Shown in pieces: positions 57,354-64,000 of a stretch of DNA of 64,000 nucleotides. Source of the stretch: Prochlorococcus marinus XMU1412 (GTDB lineage Bacteria; Cyanobacteriota; Cyanobacteriia; PCC-6307; Cyanobiaceae). The notes under the pieces were generated by a model that was not told the DNA's origin, searched no databases, and worked only from the letters and a program-made list of their open reading frames with translations. Numbering within the stretch: the first letter of the stretch is position 1; every line of letters starts with the position of its first letter. The DNA lies in assembly GCF_017696315.1 (NCBI RefSeq), contig NZ_JAAORJ010000002.1, forward strand, positions 395,267 through 459,266, in the 5' to 3' direction. Both the position numbers and the translations under genes were made by a program.

Positions 57354-58070
57354 ATGACTTTTGAAGCGACCTACCTTGGTTCCAATGGTTGGCTCATAAA
57401 ATTTAAAAAAACCAATTTAATTATTGATCCTTGGCTCAAAGGAGATTTAATATTTCCTCCAGGTGAGTGGTTTTTTAAAGGATCATTAGAAGAAGAAATT
57501 TCAATAGATAAAAAAATAGATATTATTTTGTTAACCCAAGGATTACCTGACCACTGTCATGTTCCAACATTAGAAATGTTCAGAAAGGAAATTCCTATAA
57601 TTTGCCCTAAAAGTGCTGTTGAAACATTAAAAAAAATTGGTTTTAGTTCAATTAAAGTGCTTAATCCCACTGAAAAGACAAATCTTTTTAATTTAAGTTT
57701 TGAAGCAACTGCTGGGGCTCCAGTGCCAAAAATAGAAAACGGATATATTGTTAAAGACGATCAAGATAATGGGTTTTATATAGAACCCCATGGATATCTT
57801 GATGAAAATTTAAACAAGCAAAGTCTTGATGCAGTTATTACTCCTACAAAAAATTTAGAATTACCCATAGTTGGTTCTTTTGTAAAAGGTGCTGATGTAA
57901 TCCCTAAATTGATTAACAAATTCAATCCAAAATATATACTTTCAAGCACCATAGGCGGAGATGCAAAATATTCAGGTTTTTTAAATAATTTTATTTCAGT
58001 TCAGGACTTTGAAGAGGAATTAGATTGTAATCTTGTAGATCTAAAGAGTATGCAATCTATTATGATTTAA
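57354..58070 (+). CDS. Metallo-beta-lactamase-fold protein with altered metal site
   Basis: A 238-residue MBL-fold protein (YLGSNGWLIKFKKTNLIIDPW start, a typical first strand with Asp). The metal loop that is HxHxDH in active enzymes reads TQGLPDHCH, so two of the first three His ligands are lost. A second region retains TIGGDAKYSGF. A subgroup of plant and cyanobacterial MBL proteins has this loop. Possible non-enzymatic or altered-metal role. ATG at 57354 preferred to TTG at 57348. Confidence 0.75.
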   Translation: MTFEATYLGSNGWLIKFKKTNLIIDPWLKGDLIFPPGEWFFKGSLEEEISIDKKIDIILLTQGLPDHCHVPTLEMFRKEIPIICPKSAVETLKKIGFSSIKVLNPTEKTNLFNLSFEATAGAPVPKIENGYIVKDDQDNGFYIEPHGYLDENLNKQSLDAVITPTKNLELPIVGSFVKGADVIPKLINKFNPKYILSSTIGGDAKYSGFLNNFISVQDFEEELDCNLVDLKSMQSIMI

Positions 58071-58141
58071 ATCGATCCAAAAAGATTATTAATTAAGTCA
58101 TTTAGCTTGAAAATAAATCTACTTTAAAAGGAGCTCAAAAA

Positions 58142-58507
58142 ATTCATTCATTTTTTATCACCTCAATACTTTTATTAGCTTTAAATAGTAGCTATGTATG
58201 TGAAAATTCAAAGCTTAATCTTGTGATGAGAAATAATATTAATGGTGACTTTTCCATAGTAGAAGAGATATCTGAGTTAAAGCCAGGAGCATTTATAAAT
58301 ATTAATTGGAATAAAAAAAAGCTTATGCTTCCATATTCTCTAAGAAAAGATTATATTTCCTTTACAGATAAAAAATGGGACTGGAGGTACAAATTAAATA
58401 AGGACGGATCGCCTGATATTAATAATCCTTCTTTATACGAACTACTTCCTTCTGGAAAAATTAAAGCACATTTTTGCCAATCAGAAGATGAAATTTCTAA
58501 CTTATAA
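58142..58507 (+). CDS. Secreted small protein with probable ATT start
   Basis: The frame with canonical start (GTG 58223) gives 94 residues, but upstream codons form a signal-peptide-like stretch (HSFFITSILLLALNSSYVC) that continues in frame. The only initiator there is ATT at 58142. It is 8 bases after a perfect AAGGAG (58128-58133). The mature part has conserved-looking KKWDWRYKLNKDGSPDIN and no known family. Start assignment is by reading the sequence only. Confidence 0.6.
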   Translation: MHSFFITSILLLALNSSYVCENSKLNLVMRNNINGDFSIVEEISELKPGAFININWNKKKLMLPYSLRKDYISFTDKKWDWRYKLNKDGSPDINNPSLYELLPSGKIKAHFCQSEDEISNL

Positions 58508-58558
58508 CTTCAGAATAAGTATTAAAGATTTTTTTCACTACTGAACTTCTTTGAATAG

Positions 58559-61165
58559 ATGATCAATCAAAAAAACCAAAAGAGTATTACAAAATATATA
58601 AAACTTGAGGATTACAAAGTTTTTGATTTTGAAATACCAGAAATTTTTTTGGACTTCGTAATTAAGAAAAATGATGTTTACGTTACAACTAAACTTAATT
58701 TGGTAAAAATTAATAAGAATGCCAAAAATCTTTTTCTTGATGGTAAAGATATATTAATTAAAAAAATATTTATAGATGACTTACTTTTAGAAAAGAAACA
58801 CTACATTCAAAAAAAAAATAACTTAGAAATCAAAAATATAAATAAAGATAATTTTACATTAAAAATAGAAGGAATAATTAAACCGAAGGAAAATACATCC
58901 CTTCTAGGAATGTATGAGAGCAATGGAATTATAACTACACAATGTGAGGCAGAGGGGTTTAGAAGAATAAGTTACCACTCTGATAGGCCTGATATTCTAA
59001 GCAAATACACCGTGAGAATTGAGGCAGACAAGAGTGATTATCCTGTCTTGCTTTCAAATGGTAACGTCGTAAAAAAAAATAATCTTTCAAATAATCGACA
59101 TGAAATATTTTGGGAAGACCCATATCCTAAACCCTCATATCTATTTGCCTTGGTAGCAGGGAAACTAAACTGTGTAAAAGACAATTTCATAACAAAATCA
59201 AATAAAAAAGTAAAAATAAATATCTATGTTGAATATGGCGATGAAAAATATGTTCAACACGCAATAAGTTCCTTGAAGAAATCCATGAGATGGGATGAGA
59301 AAAAATATAACCTTGAATACGATCTGTCATTGTTCAACATAGTTGCAGTCAGGCATTTTAATATGGGAGCAATGGAAAATAAAAGTCTTAATATTTTCAA
59401 CTCAAAACTAATACTCGCTAATTCTGAAACAACAACTGATGAGGAATTAGAAAGAATAGAGGGTGTGATCGGCCATGAATACTTCCATAATTGGACGGGT
59501 AATAGGGTAACTTGTAGGGATTGGTTTCAATTATCTCTAAAAGAGGGTTTAACAGTATTCAGAGATCAACAATTCACCTCAGACCTTCATAATCATGAAA
59601 TTAAGAGACTTGAGGATGCAAAATTTCTTAGAAGAAATCAATTTAGAGAGGATTCTGGACCAACATCACATCCTGTAATGCCGGAAAAATATCAAGAAAT
59701 AGACAATTTCTATACGACCACGATATACGAAAAAGGATCAGAAATAATAAGAATGCTTAACAAGCTTGTAAAAGATGAAAATTTCTATAAAGGTTTTAGT
59801 AATTACATCTCAACATATGACGGTAAGGCAGCAACAATAGACCAATTTGTCGACAAAATTTTAGAGCACAACAAGGAAATCGACCCTAAAAAATTTAAAG
59901 TCTGGTACAAGCAAAATGGCACACCAAAAGTTAAATTAAAGAGAATATGGGATCAACAAGAGGAAAAACTTACAATTCAAGCCTCTCAAAGTAATCCAAT
60001 AAAGAATAACTCATATAATAATTTACCTCTAATAATTCCCATAAATCTGGCTATATTCTGCGGTGGCAATAAAACAATAGAAAAAACAGTTGTTTTAAAA
60101 ACCAAAAAACAAGAGTTTATTTTTAGGAATGTAAGATCAAACCTCCCAGTCCCTTTAGTAACTTATTTTCGCGAATTCTCTTCTCCAGTTGAGTGGGAAT
60201 CAGACACTACATTGGATGAAAAATTTTTAATCTTAAAATATGAAAACGATTTTTTTACACTATCTAATACTGTAAAAGCAATTTATAAAAAAATTATTTC
60301 ATGCAGATTAGATGAAAAACCAGATCATAAAATTGAAAATAAATTAATAAGCACCTTAATATCATTTATAAAAAATAAAGATATTAATTTATCCCTTTTA
60401 TCAGAATTAATAAGTATTCCGACATTTGCTGAAATTGAATCGGAGATTGAAAATATAGACCCTTTAAAGATATATAAAACGATTGACAAATTAAATCATT
60501 TATTTGGTACCAAATTAAAAGAAGAATTATATTTTAAGCTCAAAGAAATAGAGAAAAATCTAGATAAAGTTTGGCCAGAAGGTAAAAATGAAAGAAAAAT
60601 AATCGAAACAATTTGGAAACTACTCTTAAGCAGTGATGATAGGGAAATTAAAGGCAAAATAATTAATTATGTCGATAGTAATTCGATGACGCTAGCAAAA
60701 GCTGCAATGAATTCTTTCAGTAGAATTAATTGTCCTGAAAGAAAAATTATTTCAAATATATTCTTCAATAAATGGAAAAATAATAGTGTCGTTTTGGATA
60801 GTTGGTTCTCATTTAATGCATCTATAGAAATTGATGAAAAAACAAGCAACATTGAAAAATTATTTGAAAATAAGTTTTTTGATTCAAAATCACCAAACAC
60901 TTTAAGAGCTATATTAAATACATTCGTAACAAGAAATAGTACTTTTCATGCAATTAATGGTTCTGGTTATAAATATATTGCAAAAAAGATAATTGAATTT
61001 GATAAATTAAATCCAATAGTAATTTCCCGTTTTGTAAAAGTATTTAGTAGATATAATTATTATTCAGAACCTTACAAAAGTAATATGATAGAAACAATAA
61101 AGCAGATTAAAAAAAATAAATTGTCAAAAAATACTAAAGAAGTATTAGATGCAATAATAGACTAA
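58559..61165 (+). CDS. pepN: Aminopeptidase N
   Basis: An 868-residue M1 zinc aminopeptidase that trims N-terminal residues of peptides in the cytoplasm. GAMEN exopeptidase motif at residues 270-274, zinc motif HEYFH at 306-310 and third ligand Glu329 in LKEGLTV. Length and C-terminal helical domain follow the bacterial PepN type. No partner genes around; may support peptide recycling. Confidence 0.96.
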   Translation: MINQKNQKSITKYIKLEDYKVFDFEIPEIFLDFVIKKNDVYVTTKLNLVKINKNAKNLFLDGKDILIKKIFIDDLLLEKKHYIQKKNNLEIKNINKDNFTLKIEGIIKPKENTSLLGMYESNGIITTQCEAEGFRRISYHSDRPDILSKYTVRIEADKSDYPVLLSNGNVVKKNNLSNNRHEIFWEDPYPKPSYLFALVAGKLNCVKDNFITKSNKKVKINIYVEYGDEKYVQHAISSLKKSMRWDEKKYNLEYDLSLFNIVAVRHFNMGAMENKSLNIFNSKLILANSETTTDEELERIEGVIGHEYFHNWTGNRVTCRDWFQLSLKEGLTVFRDQQFTSDLHNHEIKRLEDAKFLRRNQFREDSGPTSHPVMPEKYQEIDNFYTTTIYEKGSEIIRMLNKLVKDENFYKGFSNYISTYDGKAATIDQFVDKILEHNKEIDPKKFKVWYKQNGTPKVKLKRIWDQQEEKLTIQASQSNPIKNNSYNNLPLIIPINLAIFCGGNKTIEKTVVLKTKKQEFIFRNVRSNLPVPLVTYFREFSSPVEWESDTTLDEKFLILKYENDFFTLSNTVKAIYKKIISCRLDEKPDHKIENKLISTLISFIKNKDINLSLLSELISIPTFAEIESEIENIDPLKIYKTIDKLNHLFGTKLKEELYFKLKEIEKNLDKVWPEGKNERKIIETIWKLLLSSDDREIKGKIINYVDSNSMTLAKAAMNSFSRINCPERKIISNIFFNKWKNNSVVLDSWFSFNASIEIDEKTSNIEKLFENKFFDSKSPNTLRAILNTFVTRNSTFHAINGSGYKYIAKKIIEFDKLNPIVISRFVKVFSRYNYYSEPYKSNMIETIKQIKKNKLSKNTKEVLDAIID

Positions 61166-61179
61166 TTTTTTGATGATAT

Positions 61180-61401
61180 TTAACTAAATTTAATAATAAA
61201 AATTGTAAATATTAATAATAAAATAAATACAATATACTTATTAATAAAAATATAATCAAATACATTTTGATTATTATCTTTATTCCACTTTTTATTTACG
61301 TATTCCTTAGTTATAAATTTATTAGGTCTACCACAATATAAACATGTTGGAGAAGTTTTTAAAATTAAATTTTTACATTGGGGGCACTTTTTTTTTTCCA
61401 T
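61180..61401 (-). CDS. Zinc-ribbon membrane protein, 73 aa
   Basis: The N-terminal half is a zinc ribbon, KCPQCKNL and CLYCGRP (two CxxC pairs). The C-terminal half is a membrane helix (about 55-70, IVFILLLIFTIFIIKF). This layout suggests a metal-binding domain held at the membrane. Convergent with pepN, 15 bp apart. Confidence 0.7.
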   Translation of the reverse strand: MEKKKCPQCKNLILKTSPTCLYCGRPNKFITKEYVNKKWNKDNNQNVFDYIFINKYIVFILLLIFTIFIIKFS

Positions 61402-61566
61402 AAATTAATCTTACTGAATAAAATTGAAATCAGAAACAATTCATAAAATAAGTAATTTAAATTTTATTTATTATATTTTGATTAATTAAATATCATTGCA
61501 AAAAAAAAATTGTTTCTAACTATTCAAAAAAATTCAATATAATAAAAAATTAGTATTTGGTTTGAA

Positions 61567-61728
61567 ATGTTTGCTATTGCCCTTGGAATGTCCCCTGTCG
61601 AAAAAATCACTGTTGCAATATCTGCTTCAATTTTTATAATTGCCTTTACATGGGTCTCGATTAAGGGAGATTTAAGAAAACTTGCTAATGAACTAATTGA
61701 AGATAATGAGAATACTCAAGATAATTAA
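61567..61728 (+). CDS. Small single-helix membrane protein, 53 aa
   Basis: A 53-codon frame with one membrane helix (about 13-32, KITVAISASIFIIAFTWVS) and an acidic C-terminus. Convergent with the gene at 61743. Family not recognised. Confidence 0.6.
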   Translation: MFAIALGMSPVEKITVAISASIFIIAFTWVSIKGDLRKLANELIEDNENTQDN

Positions 61729-61742
61729 AAAAATCATTTAAC

Positions 61743-61943
61743 CTACTTTGCATGCAAGCTAGGATAATCAATAATATGCCTAATTTCTTTCAGAGAAGAA
61801 CCATAGATTTTTTCACCATTTAAGTGAACCCCAATCCATTTTTCCTTTTGATTAAAAAAATTATTTTTAGTATTATCCCTCTCGAGATAATATTTATTAT
61901 CCCAATTTAAAGTTATATCCCAACCTTTATAATTTTCTATCAT
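61743..61943 (-). CDS. Small soluble protein, 66 aa
   Basis: A Trp/Tyr/Asn-rich small protein (YKGWDITLNWDNKYYLERD; GVHLNGEKIYG) of beta-sheet character. No family recognised. Sits 93 bp upstream of... the purT stop region on the same strand, so read after it is unlikely; probably independent. Confidence 0.5.
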   Translation of the reverse strand: MIENYKGWDITLNWDNKYYLERDNTKNNFFNQKEKWIGVHLNGEKIYGSSLKEIRHIIDYPSLHAK

Positions 61944-62036
61944 TGAGAAAAAGAGAACATACTAAAATAATACTTAGAAAGACACCTAACAAAAACAAAG
62001 GAAATAAGTATTTTTTTCGTTATTTTTATTTAATAT

Positions 62037-63212
62037 TTATGTAGTACTGACTTTTATTTTAAGAGCAGCTTCATCTGCATTTTTTTTAGCCAAATTAATG
62101 TCAGAATTTGATGAGAGAACAACACCCATTCTTCTGCCTTTTCTGGAAACTGGTTTGCCAAATATGAGTACTTTAGTTTTTTCAAATTCTAATGCTTCAT
62201 TAAGACCCTCATAAATAGGATTAGGATAGTCTTGGTTAGAGAGTATAACTCTGGTTGCAGAGGGCTCTATTAGATCTATACGGGGTATTGGTAAATTTAA
62301 AAAAGCCCTTAAATGTAATTCAAATTCATTAATATTTTGACTAACTAATGTAACCATACCAGTGTCGTGTGGTCTTGGAGATAATTCTGAAAATATAACC
62401 TCACTTCCTTTTATAAAAAATTCTACTCCGTATAATCCAGCTCCATTAAGGTTATTTAATATTCTACTTGTCATTCTCTTAGCTTCAATAATTAAGGATT
62501 CCTTGATCTCTAAAGGTTGCCAACTACATTGATAGTCTCCATTAGATTGAAGATGTCCAATTGGTAAACAAAAAATATTTTCACCATTTTCTTTTCTTAC
62601 AGATAAAAGAGTAAACTCAAAATCAAAATTAATAAATTCTTCAATAATTACACCTTTAACCTTTCCTCTTGAATTTGCTTGTGCCTGTTTCCAAGCATTT
62701 TGTAAATCATTTTTTGTTTCAACCAAACTCTGCCCTTTTCCTGAAGAGCTCATTAAAGGCTTAAGTAAAAGTGGCAATCCGATTTCATCTGCTTTTTTTT
62801 CTAAATCATCAAATTCAAAAATATAATCAAACTTTGCGGTTTTAATTTTTAAATCTTTAGAAGCTAAGTCTCTAATTTTCTCTCTATTCATTGTAATTTC
62901 TACAGTTCTAGCGTTGGGAACAATATTGAATCCTTCATCCTCGAGTTCTTTTAGGGCTTCAATTGAAAGTGCCTCTATTTCTGGGACAACATAATCAGGC
63001 TTAAATTCTTTTATAACATTTTTTAAAATATTTTTATCTCCCATATCAATTACTCTTGAATAATCAGCAACTTGCATTGCAGGAGCATTTTCATATCGAT
63101 CAATTGCGATAACTTCTAATCCTAATCTTTTGGATTCTATTACTAATTCTTTTCCAAGCTCGCCACTACCAAGTAATAAAATTCTCTTTTTAGAAAAAAT
63201 TGATTCTTTCAT
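62037..63212 (-). CDS. purT: Formate-dependent phosphoribosylglycinamide formyltransferase
   Basis: PurT makes formylglycinamide ribonucleotide from glycinamide ribonucleotide, formate and ATP, a folate-free alternative to PurN. At 391 residues it is an ATP-grasp enzyme: start RILLLGSGELGKELVIESK, the glycine loop SSSGKGQS and the ligase block LYGVEFFIKGSEVIFSELSPRPHDTGMVTL. Starts 11 bp after the neighbouring 80-residue gene's stop. Confidence 0.95.
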   Translation of the reverse strand: MKESIFSKKRILLLGSGELGKELVIESKRLGLEVIAIDRYENAPAMQVADYSRVIDMGDKNILKNVIKEFKPDYVVPEIEALSIEALKELEDEGFNIVPNARTVEITMNREKIRDLASKDLKIKTAKFDYIFEFDDLEKKADEIGLPLLLKPLMSSSGKGQSLVETKNDLQNAWKQAQANSRGKVKGVIIEEFINFDFEFTLLSVRKENGENIFCLPIGHLQSNGDYQCSWQPLEIKESLIIEAKRMTSRILNNLNGAGLYGVEFFIKGSEVIFSELSPRPHDTGMVTLVSQNINEFELHLRAFLNLPIPRIDLIEPSATRVILSNQDYPNPIYEGLNEALEFEKTKVLIFGKPVSRKGRRMGVVLSSNSDINLAKKNADEAALKIKVSTT

Positions 63213-63223
63213 ATATATAAAAC

Positions 63224-63466
63224 TTATTCCTCATCACAAGAAGGTTGGGAAGATGTATCATCTGTAATTTTTTTATCTTTAGAATAACTAAATAAAAAAT
63301 TTCTACCAAACCAATTTTGACTTCGAATGCTATTAGTTATTGATCTTGAAATTGCTCCTAAAAAAAAGATTCCAATCATTGCCCAAATAATTCTTTCTAA
63401 AGCAATTGCAGGCGAAAAACCTTGACCAGAATATATAATTTCAGTAAGTGGGTCTAAAGGGTCCAA
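63224..63466 (-). CDS. Small membrane protein, 80 aa
   Basis: One membrane helix near residues 21-42 (LERIIWAMIGIFFLGAIS), polar ends, C-terminus acidic with a late Cys (SQPSCDEE). No family recognised. Precedes purT by 11 bp on the same strand, so the two are probably one transcript. Confidence 0.55.
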   Translation of the reverse strand: MDPLDPLTEIIYSGQGFSPAIALERIIWAMIGIFFLGAISRSITNSIRSQNWFGRNFLFSYSKDKKITDDTSSQPSCDEE

Positions 63467-63611
63467 ATTTAAACTGATTAATAATATTAATTATAAATGG
63501 TTTAATAGATGAAAAATTAAAACTTATAAAAGAAATTACCAAAACTACTAGATAAATTAAACACAATAAAGTCTATACAATGCTATCTTCAAAGGGTGAT
63601 TTTTTTAAGAC

Positions 63612-64000
63612 ATGCAAGTTGACGTACAAAATACTACTGTTCTTTCCGCAGACGGATCATCCATAAAACTAGGTGAATATTCAGGGGAAGTCATTTTAGT
63701 TATTAATGTAGCTAGTTATTGCGGTAATACTGCTCAGTATGAGGATCTTCAAAAGCTACATGATTTATATTCAAGCAAAGGCCTGCGAATACTAGCATTC
63801 CCTTGTAATGATTTTGGGAAACAAGAACCCGACTCTCTTTCTGAAATAAAAGATTTTTGCACAACAAAATATGGAGTTAAGTTTGAAATCTATGAAAAAG
63901 TTCATGCCAAAGGCAACACCACAGAACCATACACAACCCTCAACAAAGTTGAACCTGAAGGAGATGTTGAATGGAATTTCGAGAAGTTTCTGATAGGGAA
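63612..64000 (+). CDS. Glutathione peroxidase, cut by window end
   Basis: A thiol peroxidase, of which the first ~129 codons are in the window. Catalytic Cys is in NVASYCGNTAQYEDLQ. FPCNDFGKQEP follows, with Asp where most family members have the catalytic Gln, and WNFEKFLIG carries the conserved Trp and Asn. As a Cys-type enzyme it probably uses thioredoxin or NADPH-linked donors rather than glutathione. The 3' end is beyond base 64000. Confidence 0.92.
   Translation, partial: MQVDVQNTTVLSADGSSIKLGEYSGEVILVINVASYCGNTAQYEDLQKLHDLYSSKGLRILAFPCNDFGKQEPDSLSEIKDFCTTKYGVKFEIYEKVHAKGNTTEPYTTLNKVEPEGDVEWNFEKFLIG

Overview
The window is AT-rich chromosomal DNA of a picocyanobacterium, most likely a high-light-adapted Prochlorococcus. 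The evidence is the very low GC, tight packing with many overlapping start/stop codons, chlorophyll genes of oxygenic phototrophs (acsF, chlH), plastid/cyanobacterial genes (ycf20, a probable psb30, a CGLD27/Ycf36 gene) and many cyanobacteria-only families (DUF2996, DUF2949, DUF3038, DUF4335, DUF2862, DUF3318). Assignment to genus is an inference from gene content and composition. No insertion sequence, integrase, phage module or CRISPR array was seen.

Layout. 1-2.5 kb: small-protein zone led by a ribbon-helix-helix regulator with palindromic operator-like sites. 2.5-8.2 kb: 2-Cys peroxiredoxin, a membrane protein, an FtsH homologue whose zinc site is destroyed, rpmF, ycf20, a HAD phosphatase, psb30, a cysteine-cluster protein and a split GDT1-type cation exporter. 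8.2-21 kb: a degenerate RNase II-family protein (Zam-like), DUF2996, acsF, tldD-pmbA-fmt, terC and mfd. 21-25.7 kb: a minus-strand cluster running from dapB through a UbiH-like hydroxylase to DUF2949, DUF3038 and DUF4335. 25.8-39.4 kb: chlH, folP-tpiA, an S4-domain protein, an ABC exporter, carB, DUF3318-rsfS-CGLD27-asparaginase. 39.5 kb: initiator tRNA. 40-43.2 kb: DUF2862 and an ABC-2 export operon. 43.7-44.0 kb: a structured, gene-free locus that looks like a small RNA. 44-58.5 kb: less conserved part with TauE, HNH, a phosphoribosyltransferase/deoxyribosyltransferase pair, rpsU, an HhH protein, a FAD oxidoreductase paired with a TIM-barrel protein, peptidase E, GNAT and many membrane micro-proteins. 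58.5-64 kb: pepN, purT and the 5' part of a glutathione peroxidase.

Working together: acsF and chlH serve two steps of the Mg branch of chlorophyll synthesis. fmt acts on the initiator tRNA also encoded here. carB, purT, folP and the salvage pair belong to nucleotide and one-carbon metabolism. Peroxiredoxin and glutathione peroxidase bracket the window as peroxide defences.

The observations most worth following are the pseudoprotease FtsH without its first membrane helix, the probable autoregulated RHH locus, the structured RNA candidate at 43.84-43.97 kb, and a secreted small protein that appears to start at an ATT codon behind a perfect Shine-Dalgarno.
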